A DNA stretch of 60,000 nucleotides from Bolinopsis microptera (Eukaryota; Ctenophora; Tentaculata; Lobata; Bolinopsidae). Positions 10,316 to 22,300 of this stretch are shown here, one piece after another (positions within the stretch are counted from its first letter, which is position 1; each line of letters begins with the position of its first letter). Below the pieces are notes generated by a model. The model was given only the letters and a program-made list of their open reading frames with translations, had not been told where the DNA came from and did no database searches. Made by a program: the position numbers and the translations under genes. The stretch lies in assembly GCF_026151205.1 (NCBI RefSeq), contig NC_087081.1, forward strand, positions 989,386-1,049,385, read 5' to 3'.

Positions 10316-13141
10316 ATGCTCAATACATTCCTACTAAAGTTTGTCAACTCCACCATATTCAAAAGTTTCATCATGACAATCATATTGATCAATACATTGA
10401 CAACTGCGTTCTACGCTACCTTCAGTAAACACCCCTCAACCTACAAATTGGAGTTGCAGATTCTTGAGGTTCTTGATGCTGTTTTTCTGGCAATATACAC
10501 TATTGAACTTGTGTTGAAAGTATGGATCACACCCAGATCGTTTTTCTACAATGGATTCAACTGCTTTGACTTCTTCGTTTTGGTACTCTCCTATTCACAG
10601 GTAAAGTATATGACTATAGCTGAATATTTTGTTAATTGAATTTTTTTAAATCACTCAATGCAATTCCAACTTTTTAACATACGTAATTATTAATATTAAT
10701 TCATATCAGATAATTGTTATCGACCCTCCGCCTTTGCCATGAAATTTAATGACAACTCACTCACCATAAATTCTGAAATTATAAAAAGGGGCAGTGTATA
10801 CCTATCCTATTTTTTCAGATTGTAATGGTCAAAGCTGGATCACAGAACATTGGGGCATTCAAAGTTTTGAGATCAGTAAGAGCGCTAAGACCTCTCCGAT
10901 CCGTCTCATTTATAGGAGGCCTCCAGGTATTCCTTTGTAGGCCGTAGGTACTATACCTACTTGTTGTGTAAAATATCTAATACAAAGACTGTTGTGGCGT
11001 GTTCCTGTTCAAGCTTATTTAATTATATTTACTTTTACACTTTTATTTCTTGTCATACACGCTAACACGCTCTATATAATATATTTAATTTCGAAATTTT
11101 CCCAATTACCACCAATAAAAGAAACCATTGCAGGTCATAGTAACTGCACTTTTAACTACCCTCCGCACATCTTTCCTTCACATCATGACCTTGTTATCAA
11201 TCATAATGTTTGTTTTTGGGATTATGGGTTACTACATGTTTGGATACACTGAACTTAACAATCATCCAAATGACTGGGATAAGCTCAGTAGCGCTTTTCT
11301 GAGGTGAATTCATAAGTTTTTCATGTATGATACGAAGTATTGTTTATTAAAAAGACATAATGCTGCTCTGAAAAAAAAATATCCTAAATATTTATGCACC
11401 TCTCAAAATTCAAACTCTATGAGCAAACATTTCAAGCATACAGTCCTTACCTATTATTCGAGTGCATTTCTGGGATGAATAGATTAAACACTGGCTGAGT
11501 ATCTTAAGTTTTATCTTAATAGTGGTACATTATTTAACTTCAATTTATTATCATCATGGTATGTTTCAGCCTGTTTGTGCTGGTGACAGCAGAAGGGTGG
11601 CCAACAATAGAGTTGGAGTTGAACCATGTCACACCTGTTCCCGCCATGTCCTGGAGTAGAGCCTACATCATATTGTTCCTCTTCATAGGACATTTCGTAT
11701 TCTCCAACTTGTTTGTCGCTGTCATAATTGGGCAGATAGACAAGGGTAAGACGAAATTGTTTTCTTTTTTTCCTTTTTTAAACCTTCTTTATGACAAGTT
11801 GTTGTGATTTATATTTTGTGTTATTACAAATTAATTATCCACGAAGTATTTTGAAATAACCGATCGAAATCATAATCTAGTTCTGATAGATGCAATAATA
11901 AAACTGATCTAACTGTCTCAACTATACAATATATTATATATACAATACCTCAACTACCTTCTATTATTGTTCAGCTACATCAGCCTATGAAATAAAAAAA
12001 GAAACCAAGCACAAGATGGACTTGGATAAGAGGAAAATTCGTGTTGAATCGCAGCAAGCCACTGACATCCAAAGAATGCTAAAAAATCAGAAAAGCAAAC
12101 ATGAGAGCGAGACTTTCAGGAAGCATGTGATAGGAATGTACAAGTACATGAGAAAGGATGAGTTTACTGTCCACAAAGGGAAGGTCGTTTTGGTGCCACT
12201 TTGGGTATGTTATTTATAGATTACGATGAAATCTTTCCATTCAGAGCTCATTAAAATGCCAGTTTGCCCAACTCCGTAAGAGTAACTGGTTAAATCAGTA
12301 AACGCTTTTGTTGCCATTCTCATTAAAATTCAAAGTGGCATTATTTTTCAGATAGGGGCTTTCCTTCAAGAGCTTGACAGACAGCAAAAAAGTTCATTGA
12401 AGATTATCAACTTAAATCACGAGGTAAGCTCACTAGAAGCGAACTTGAAGTTACTCGTATGTACTAGCTTGGAATGTAGTTATGTAGGTATGTACTAGTT
12501 TGGACTGACGGATTTCTCAATACTTCGTAAAGTTCATTTTATGACCACCGATTGTTAACCGATCAATGCCATTAAATAGTTGCATAAATCTTATAAAGTT
12601 ATAAGAATGAATCCACCACCTATTTTTTAAATGCAGAACTGCACGACATTGGGAGAAATTATGACTAAGATGGCAGGGCAAGCAGGGGATGAAAATGAAA
12701 CAATTATGGAAGGTAATAATAGCGGGTCATTCTTGAATAGACCATCGAGGAGAAATGGAGTACAGCATCAGGCTGACATTCCTGTGAGTTCACATTCCTG
12801 TTTTATATCTTTATTATACATTTTATAATTACCATGAGCTATTATTCCTGTCAGTAATTGTGATTTGAATATTTTATAAGTGACTGTAACAATTCTTCGT
12901 TAGTAATTTTTTCCACTGCTAAAATAAGTGTCATTGTCATAACCATCACCATTACCATTTCCACTTTCATTAAAACTTCCTCTTCCCACTTCAGAACATA
13001 TTCATGAGGTGTTGGTTATCGTCTTGTGGTTGCGAATTTGACGATTGTAACTGTACCGCTCACTCACAACAACAAGAGTGTTACAGCGCGCAGCGCATAC
13101 AGGTAAAACCAATCTCTAGTGCCAGGGACTGGGGACTGTAG
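10316..13141 (+). CDS. CatSper-like single-domain voltage-gated cation channel, copy A
   Basis: Predicted exons: 10316-10600, 10819-10926, 11134-11303, 11570-11745, 11975-12204, 12352-12423, 12637-12783, 12995-13102, with read-through to TAG 13139-13141 (about 444 residues). All junctions are GT-AG and phases agree. S1 (FKSFIMTIILINT), S2 and S3 lie in exon 1; S4 is KVLRSVRALRPLRS; S5 ends GIMGYYMFGY; the pore has TAEGW, matching the T-x-D/E-x-W filter of CatSper subunits; S6 includes SRAYIILFLFIGHFVFSNLF. A single six-helix domain with this filter marks CatSper, a sperm flagellar Ca2+ channel built from four subunits. SRA before S6 resembles CatSper3, but the subunit number is uncertain. The tail is charged, then Cys-rich (RCWLSSCGCEFDDCNC). 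The 5' end and last exon are the least certain. Confidence 0.78.
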
Positions 13142-13345
13142 TTTAACTGGTGCCTTTGCCCCTTACGCAAATAATATAGCTGTCCTCTAAAATTCGCACT
13201 TAAAGACTGGGGACTATAGCTGGTGCCTTTGCCCCTTACGCAAATAATATAGCTGTCCTCTAAAATTCGCACTTAAAGACTGGGGACTATAGCTGGTGCC
13301 TTTGCCCCTTAGGCAAATAATATAGCTGTCCTCTAAAATTCGCAC
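13127..13345. repeat. Three tandem units of about 73 bp
   Basis: GACTGGGGACTATAGCTGGT followed by GCCTTTGCCCCTTACGCAAA and an AT-rich tail is repeated at 13127, 13205 and 13278. The first unit differs by a small insertion. If the last CatSper-A exon is not spliced further, the first unit supplies the stop codon. Confidence 0.85.
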
Positions 13346-14200
13346 TTTCGTCGGACAAAATTTCAGCATAACCTTTTGGTTGCACAGGGTAATGTTTCAT
13401 TATGTTTATGACTGCTGAAATACATTCGTTGAATGAAACTGCTTTGAAATTGAGAGGTCAGCTATCTTGTTTTGAATGCATTCCTTGATTTTGTCGATGT
13501 TGATGCTTGGTATTTTTTGTCAAGTTGGGTAATTGATCGGCACATTTTTTCAGTGAGACGTTCATATCTGGCATAATAGGTGCTCTGATCTTAATAAAAA
13601 GCATTTGGATGTGTTAGGACTTAGGATGTCTGAAGTGATAATACAAAATGTCCACATGCCGGTGTTATTGCATCTTTATCTTTAATTTAATGACTTTTGA
13701 ATTGATATTGGAAGTTGGGACAAAGGTTAATCATTAATCTTATAATAAGTTGTGTATGTGCTTCTCTAAGTAGATAAATATCAGAATCTGTGTTTTCTTG
13801 TTCGTATCCATAATTGTCAAAATCTCAAACTAAGTTAATATTCTATTATATCATTGAATCTCATTCAATTTTATTCTTTGAAACCCTTCACTTTTCTGTT
13901 TATACTAGAAATTTTGCATATATATTTTAAAATATCTGCACCATGAAAGCTACAGATTGCTTTTAAAAAACCACCTAAATGCTTTTATTACAAAACAAAG
14001 CACAAAACAAAGGACAAAGATTTAAATATTATAACTTCATCTATATTTGCCTTGCACTTCGAAATTATGGTTATATCTTTTAAAGCTACAGAAAAATCGC
14101 TCACTATTAAAATCATCCTAGGTATCACATGGTCACTGCACTGGATCTGAAAAGATCTCATGGCATAGCACAATCACTTCACGATGGTTCATTGTAAATC
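13346..14200. other. Intergenic spacer between the two channel genes
   Basis: No exon-like segment was recognised. An in-frame TAA at 14195 immediately precedes the start codon of the second channel gene, and no splice acceptor lies between them. This argues that the two channel domains are separate genes rather than one two-domain protein. Confidence 0.5.
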
Positions 14201-17200
14201 ATGGATAACAGACCCCTACAAACCAAACAAAACACCTCCTCTGCGTCCCCCACACTCGACCTCTCCACTCACACACCCACTCTAGTGTCTCCCAGAACAC
14301 TGCCCTCTGAAACTTTACCTCCTAACACATCCCCTCTAGTTTCAGAGCATTTGAAGCAAATTAGAGAGAATGACACTGTTCTTACACCGATACACACAAC
14401 AAAGTCGTGTTTGACGGACGAGGAGCTGGATAGTTACCCTGTGGAACCCCAAGCAGTAAATCTTCCTACAGTCAGATTTCGTCACGATTCAATTCCACCC
14501 GTTAAAACTAGGAGGCAGACTCTTACGGAGTTATTCAACAGCAATGTTTCACAGTCTGTGGAGGAAATTATGGCAGCAAGGAAGGAGATTAGTGCACATA
14601 TTCTAATGGCTGAAAGTAATGCAATACGCAACCAAGATCATTCGTTTCGGTACTTTGCTCTCAAAATGACTCATTCAAAGCCCTTCAATCGATTGATGTT
14701 GTTCGTGATCCTGGTCAACGTTATGAGTATTGCCTTTCAGAACGAAACTACTGATATTTACAAATATTATGAGGTATTTTACTTTATTCTACTTAGCCGT
14801 GTGTGATACGTTGAATAATTAATTGTAGGATAAAGATTGTAGAATTTAGGGAATGAGTATTATAGAGTATGACGTCAATTACAAATTACAAAATTTACAT
14901 ACATGATACAAATATTACATAAATTGCATATTATGGTTGACGGTGTTTGTGAGGTATACTTATTACATAGGATTTTTTAATTTACCTCAATAAATGTAAC
15001 AAATACAGTTAACTTTATGTTTGGTACATAATATTTACCTTCGATTAACTTATCAACAATTCCATGCAACGCTCTCCTTAGCATGTTGCATTAAAAGTAC
15101 CTAAAAGCCTTAAAAGTAAGCCATTGACCATGAGTATTAATAAACGTAACATGGTGCTACAAATATTTCAGTTGTTTGCGATGTTAAGCGACATCTTCAC
15201 AGCTATCTACACGTTTGAGTTTGCCATCAAGTTCTACGCGGACAGGTCACGCTACTGGTTGTCCTTATACAACATTTTTGACTTCTCAATTCTAATCCTC
15301 GCTTACGTTGACGTGTTATTGGCTTCCACGTCTGCTCAGTAAGTTTCAACTTTGTTTTATAGTCTTTCAGTTTTAAAAATAATAATAATAAAATTTGGTA
15401 GCTTAAACACAAAATCTAAGCCCAGTGGATAAACCACAAAACGTATGCTCTATTGTGTGAAACAAAGATACTAGATCAAGATAACTATCAAGGAGTGTAT
15501 GCACTATGCATAGGACATAAAAAGTTTTGGAACGAAGATGACATGCTTATGAAGCGAGCTAACATTCTAATTGCTAATAAGTTCAAAAATATCATGACAT
15601 TAGGTTGCATCCTAAACAGTTTTAGAAGAAGTTACGGGCAAATAGGTACCGACTAGCTATTAACCGGCTATTAGACCGGTTAATAGCCGGTCGGGATTGT
15701 ACCTATTTGCCAAAGTTGTGAATATTATACATACGTATATTGATGGAAGGGATTCGTATTATACGTTCGAACTTTATATGGGAGATTTGCAGTACTGTCG
15801 AGATCCCTTAAATGTAACTCCATAAAAAGACAAAATACCCTGTACTATATTTCTGCAGAACTGCTCATATTAAAGTTTCGTAAGTCCCATCCTAGACAAG
15901 TAATAGCCTAGACAGGTTTACGTTTTATGTACAACAATAATTTCCTTCGATGGTGCAACACAAAGAATGGGAATTTAAAGGGCTGGAACAGAACCCCCCC
16001 CCCCCAACAGAACCCCCCCCCCCCCCCCCAACAGAACCCCCCCCCCCCAACAGAACCCCCCCCCCTGAACAGAAGCACCTGTTACTTTGAAGCGCTAATT
16101 AACAGATAGTATTAAAGTAGACACTGTTAATATATCCAAACTGTGTTAATTCTGGCCACTTTACACTTAGGGAGTAGTTATTGTACGAAGGGTACAAATT
16201 GTACGAAGTTTGTGGGCAGATGAGACTTGAATTTAGTATAGGAATGAGGTAGGGAATAAGTTCTTAAATTAAAATTATTTTGCGATTCCAGGGGCAACAA
16301 CAAACTAGCCAGTGCCATGAGATCACTGAGAGCTTTCCGAGCACTAAAGATCGTGAACTTTCTACCGGGGGTCCAGGTTATAGCCTCTGCACTGGTAAAA
16401 ACTCTCAAAGAGCTAATTGTTGACGTGATTCTCCTGCTCATTTTGCTGCTCTTCGCGTTCGGTGTTATGGGATTTTACTTCTTCGGGTGAGAAATACAGA
16501 ATTTTTGATAATCTAAGGAGGTTTCATGGATTGAAAATTTAGCTAAATATGACTTAAGTTAAAACAGTAGATGTTCTGCGAAAACCAATAACCTTTTACC
16601 AAGAAATGTGGTTTAAGAAACACCCACCCCAAGGTACGGCGCTGTAAACGAGCGGATCCTAGAAACGTGGGGGAGTCTATCGGCAGTGTTCCTGACACTA
16701 TTCACCGTGGTCACAGCAGACAGCTGGTGGAAATTCATCGAGGAACTGGTTTACGAGGGTGGTCACTCTCTCGCATACTCTCGCGCTTACATTGTTACAT
16801 TCCTCTTCTTCGGGCATTTCATCACGGCTAACTTGTTCATTGCTGTTATCATCACTAATATTCAGAGTTCTTCTAATGATTTCAAGGCTAAGGAGGAGAT
16901 GGAGAGAGGGATTCTTGTTCACGATAGAAAGAAAGAATATTGGAAGAGGTCAAGGAGAGAGGTTAGTCAACAATATGATTTTTAAAGAATAACATTGTAT
17001 TAGTTATTGGTACATGACCCTTAGGAAACCAACTCTGTAAGTAAAGTTTATTGACTTATAAATAACAAATTAATTATATGTTTAATTAAAACCTGAAATC
17101 TCACATTAGACTATTTGTCTCCACAACCCCCTTTTTAATTATCTGTCCCCCTAGCCCTTTCCTTGGACGTAAATAAACATTGCTGGTTCTAAACTTTATA

Positions 17201-18528
17201 TTAATTTATCTTCAGGTCAAGCGGTTGATGAGCAATACTAGATTTATAAACGGTGAATGTAATTTCAACGAAGTAGCAACAGATTTCTACTACTCTCTTC
17301 AAAAACGAGATTTTGTGGTGAAGAGCGACTTGAAAACTAATATCCTGTGGATGGATACTGTTTGTAAAGAGTTGTCCAGGTCGATAAAGAGTAATCGGAA
17401 GTGTCTCTATTTGCAACGAAGCATGGGTAGGTGCCAGAAAGAATATTATTTACTTTTTTGGTTATTATTTTGGTGGAAACTCCCCCTAAACTATCAGTTA
17501 CCCTGATGAGGAATTTAAGTCATTCCTCGGTATTTTATCGTTTTGCACCAGTTTACCTTAAATTTTATTTCAGTAGAATCTATTGCCCCCGTTTGCAGTC
17601 TTAGTGAAGTGGACCGAAGAAAAGTCAGTATTACAACAGATATGCGATACGTTGTCAAGGTAACTGAAGAAGTGACAAATTCTTCTTTCTCGAAACTAGC
17701 TAAAGTTCAATTTTTCCTTTTAATATCTACATATTTCGGGAAGAATAGAACAATTTCGGGAAATTCAAATTCCTCTCAAATTAGTCTTCTTAAAAATTTG
17801 TACAGTATAGACTTGACAAAAATCCTCATTTGAAGAAGGATCACTACAATTCCTGAAAAGCAGCTATTAAAAAACCCAAACAGCCAAACTTACTTAAAAC
17901 ATTTTTTGTAATATTTTGTTTTTTGTGCAACTTGAAAGGTTTCTTAAATTCCCCTGTTAAAACTTGTTGAAAACAACAAAGTTTCTGTTTTTTATGAAAC
18001 TATTCATTGCTCAAATACCATTACAAGGAAGTGTTACATGAATGTTTTGACACGTGAAAATCTACATTTCCCACTCCTGAACCAATCAGCTGCAAGACAA
18101 ATATCACGTGACAATTGACATTGAATATCATGTGACACTACTTCTCCCGCTATTAACACCATGATTTGATTTTTACCAACACAAACCAAACTAGACAGTC
18201 CAGATTTAACTAATGAGTACAGTTGAAGAATGAAGAAACAACTGAAACTTTATAACTTGAAACTACGTTTGTCTAGACGACATTTTAGACGAGATTTACC
18301 ACACATATTTTGCGATTTACCCACATATTTTGTTACCCATACCAAACTTAGCTTTATTTTCAGCACAAACTGACCGGACTGGAGTATCTAACACGAACAT
18401 TCTCAACGGGAGGGAAAACACGCAAAAGTAGCACTATCAGTATGAAAAGAAATGATAATTTGAATGCTCCCAATAAATTGAATGCTCCCAGACTTTCAAT
18501 ATTTCGGAGAAAATCAAAGTTAGGTTAG
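14201..18528 (+). CDS. CatSper-like single-domain voltage-gated cation channel, copy B
   Basis: Predicted exons: 14201-14773, 15172-15338, 16292-16486, 16634-16961, 17216-17426, 17574-17659, 18364-18528 (stop TAG), about 574 residues. Every junction is GT-AG and phases are consistent. Residues 1-150 form a Ser/Thr/Pro-rich cytoplasmic N-terminus. S1 is MLFVILVNVMSIAFQN, S2-S3 are in exon 2, S4 is MRSLRAFRALK, S5 ends GVMGFYFFGY, the pore has TADSW, and S6 contains SRAYIVTFLFFGHFITANLF. The long tail ends in a Lys/Arg/Ser-rich segment. It resembles copy A at S5, pore and S6, so the pair are probably paralogues or two subunits of one sperm channel. Both look closest to CatSper3 at S6, which is inference. 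The ATG is supported by the in-frame stop just upstream. Confidence 0.8.
15985..16075. repeat. C-tract minisatellite in a channel intron
   Basis: Four blocks of 8-13 C residues separated by CAACAGAAC-type spacers lie in the second intron of channel copy B. On the opposite strand these are G runs that could form a quadruplex. ORFs reading proline through it are artefacts. Confidence 0.85.
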
Positions 18529-19313
18529 GAATCGTTGTTCGGGCTCATTTCAAAGGGTTTATTGACAGAGTCTCAATATTGCAGTTTTATCCAGCTCAAC
18601 TTCTGTGTATAATGAGAAAATAACAATAAAACGAAATGCTTCAATTCTATCATTTTTTGCTAGTAATTCAACGTTTTGATTAACTCTAATATTGAATTCA
18701 AGAGATAGAGTCCTAGCTAGTAGAGGGTTAGTATTACATTTTTGATAATGGATGTCGAATAGCTTATGTAATATAAGTTTATGTTAATATTAATATTATT
18801 TATGTGTTGTTTGTTTCACTGCTGCCAAATGAAATTGTTATTCAAATGGATAACATCTGTTTTGACTCTGAATTGCCTTGAACCAACCAATCGTAGCAAC
18901 TGCTAAAAATATGTTATAACTTTTAAATAACTTCTATTTGACATGTGACGGTATCTCTTACATTGACTTTGTAAAATTTATTGGTGAAGGACAGCTGTAT
19001 ATCTTGACTACCCGTGCAAATCAAATCAAATCAAATCAAAATATAATGACACAAACATCATCACACATCATCAAAAATATATCTACTAAAGTTTAAAAAT
19101 GGGAAAAATTATCTTAAATCTATTGGCCTAAACAACCAAGTTAAAATGAATCTAATTGACATACTTTCCACATTGACATACTTTCCACATGCAAACTAAA
19201 AATTCAGCGATTTTTATTAGTCTTCCATTTGACAAACTGTTTATTGTTGAATAAGGTTTCGTTCCGGTAGTTTGTTTTTTCCACACCTTAACTTTAAAAC
19301 TGTTTTAGGCATA
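18529..19313. other. Intergenic region between the channel and JARID2 genes
   Basis: A possible polyadenylation signal for the channel gene lies near 18625 (AACAATAAAAC). A short AATCA microsatellite occurs at about 19017-19040. An acceptor-like CTGTTTTAG ends at 19309, five bases before the proposed JARID2 start, suggesting a 5' untranslated exon further upstream. Confidence 0.5.
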
Positions 19314-22300
19314 ATGGCTCAACCGGCACCAAATGTGAGTACTTTACTTGAAAATTACAATTTCTATTCTTTTCAGTTGTGCGTCGTGCAATGCATTGTT
19401 TGGACAGAAAGCGTGAGCACCATAAACATCAACCCGGCTAAATCTATTTATAGATACTTCTAGTATATGCTGGTATTAGAGCTGCCGGTGAAGAATGTTG
19501 GTGAGCGAGTATTGGGGTATAACTGGGCCCTTGGGGTTTAGCTTAGGTCATGGTTTGGATAACTAACGTTTGTGTGAGGGTAGATTTTGATACAGATAGT
19601 TAGCCGGAGTGTTTTCTCTTTGGACCATAACATACCACAAACTACAGTTTACAAAGCCTCGTTGACAGCGTATTGAAGCTATCCGCTATTCAACTTATGT
19701 AGTGCAATATTCACTATTAACATGATCAACAAACTAACTGCATTCAATATTATCGTCAATTTCACAAAATATGAAAAGGCTAGAATCTTCGTGACAACCG
19801 AAGACTGATTAAAAAATACAATTAATATGAAAAGATGGCAGTTATACACCATTTACCAGTATGTTACAGAAACAGTCAACAATCTTCGTTACTTTAGAAC
19901 TGTCCATGTTAGGGGCGGTCTTCAAGCATTTTCTTGAAAATAAACATCCTAAAATATAAGGCAGGCTCTTGACTGATGATCCTGGAGTATGAAGATTCTT
20001 CCCAACAGTCCTGACTGACAAATTTTATTGGCTAATTACTGATAGTTGACAGATTTGAGAGGCTGGAATGGAGTATGTGAAATTGGGAAGAGGAAAACGT
20101 TTTAAAACATGTGTTCGTGAAAAACATTGTCAGTTACTCAACCTTTAACAGCTTTTTACGCTTCTGCAACTAGCTGAAATTTGCCATTTTCACGTTAAAA
20201 GCATCTTCTTTTTCGCGCGAGAATTTGTGCGCGTATATTATATTTATTTACCGTCGACCGATCGCACTTCTGCTTGACGAGCAACCCCCGAATGTGTACA
20301 TTATCGTTTATCACTTGTTAGGAATCAGTTCTCTGCCCTACATCCGTCAAATAAACACGCCTGGAAATACCTTAGCTCTTATTTGATTCTCCACAACAAA
20401 CTTGTTAATCAGCTTTCATTATGACAAATTAGTGAGCATTACAAAATTATGTTCTACAAATTTCTATCTATTTCAGGCTCGGAGATCAAGTCGGCCGCAA
20501 CGGAAACGTATGTTTGTTGATACGTATGATTGTTTAGGCAGAGATGAAGAGAAACAGCTTAGTGCAGCACTAAAAGCATCCTTAGTAGAATCAGATCCAC
20601 AACCTGAACCAGATCCACAACCCGAACCAAAGAAACAAAATACCGCACCAGAAGAAAAACAGAAAACTGAGCCAGAAGTAAAACAGAAAACTGAGCCAGA
20701 AGTAAAACAGAAAACTGAGCCAGAAGTAAAACCACCAGAAGTAAAGCGGGGACGAGGCAGACCCAAAGGGAAACCAAAAGAGAAGAAAGCGGTTGAAGCG
20801 AAGAAAGTTAAACCCGACCCCGAATCCCAACCAGAAGATCCCTCGAGCAACACTCACGAAGTTGAAGATTCCAAAAATCCTAAAACGAAGCGCAAAAAAT
20901 CCATCATCCGACAAAAGTCGATATCGGGGGAACCCGTCATAGTCAAACCACAACGAAAGTTTGCTTCCGTAACAGCGAACGGTAGAAAAGTTCCAGCTAA
21001 GAGAAAAGCTACCCCAAAACGCGCACCTACCCTACCAGCATCAGAAGATTGCGACGACACCCCAAAAACCGAGGAGTTTGTGGACTACCTCTGTTTACGC
21101 AGCACTGTACCCAAAAAAACAGAATGGAGACATTTCAGCGGAGACGAAGATTCCTTAGTTATCGCAGAAAGCGAGGATTCCTCTCCAGAAGATGGTGAGG
21201 ACTTTAAAGTTTTTGATTTTGACGAAACCCCGACCGAGGACAACGACACAAAAACGGACAAAACACGACAACCGTCTAGCCAATCACGTACAAAACGGAA
21301 TAACTCTGCCAAGAAACGGAAACTGACTCAGAACTACTACAACGCCAAGCTGAGGTCCTCTGCGGATCACACTGATAATTCCGTCCTTGACTCGGCTCCT
21401 GTGTTCCGACCGACTGGAGAAGAATTTAAAAATTTCCACGCTTACCTGGAAAAGATAACTTCTCAACTGTTATCAAATGGAATGTGTAAAGTTGTACCTC
21501 CACTTGCTTGGAAAACACCACACGTACTATCAGATGATTTGAGGTTCACTATGAAGAGACAGGAGGTTCACAGGATTTGCCACCGATCTGGTCCTAGTAC
21601 TACAGTATTGAGACAGATCAAATCTCATCTCATCAACGATCACGGTTTTGAGTGGAAAGGGCTCCCTCAAATTGGAACCATGGTTGTTGACTTGGCCCGG
21701 TTTTCATGGCTGATGAAGAAAAATGGCGGTCTTCAAGTCGTTATTGACAAGAATAAGTGGTCCAAGATTGGTGATGCGTTGGGCATCGCTCAAGTGGCAG
21801 AACGTAACGAGCAGTTAGAAGATGTTTACTGTAAATACCTCCTCTCATACGACTTGTTGTCAGACGAGGAGAAAGATAAGCTCAAAATAGACGACATTGA
21901 AGTAAATGATGAGATCGAGGACATTGGAAAGAAGGATGACGCTGCAAGCTCTGAGGCGGCATGATGCTCACGCTCGCAAGAACAAGTTCCCTCCTGACGG
22001 AGTCGCCTCTGCAACATCTCTGGAGCTGGAGTTCTGGAACCTTGTGTGTTCGTCTGAGGAGTATTTCGTGTCCCCCAAAGGTATGGAGTCCACTATGACA
22101 CATGGTAGTGGATTTCCTGCGTACGAGCCCCGTCATATCTCACAAAGCGACTGGAACTTGACCAATCTCCGACACCTCCCCGACGGAGTGATGGGATTCC
22201 TGCCGGATGTCAAGTTTGTTACTCAGCCTAGACTGGAGTTTTGTTCTCTCTTCTCAGCATCTGGATGGCATGTTGAACCCCACTTCCTGCCACTCATCTC

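Noticed and set aside
15927-16109. Proline-rich ORF
   Set aside because: It is translation of C-tracts in an intron.
10316-18528. A single two-domain channel (two-pore-channel-like) made of both domains
   Set aside because: An in-frame TAA precedes the ATG of the second domain with no acceptor between, and the filters are CatSper-type.
20402-20476. N-terminal extension of JARID2 reading through upstream sequence
   Set aside because: A good acceptor (TATTTCAG) ends at 20476 and the upstream residues look like translated intron. The MAQPAPN exon at 19314 joins in phase.
20473-20953. Long minus-strand ORFs opposite JARID2
   Set aside because: They are antisense shadows of a biased Lys/Glu/Pro coding sequence.
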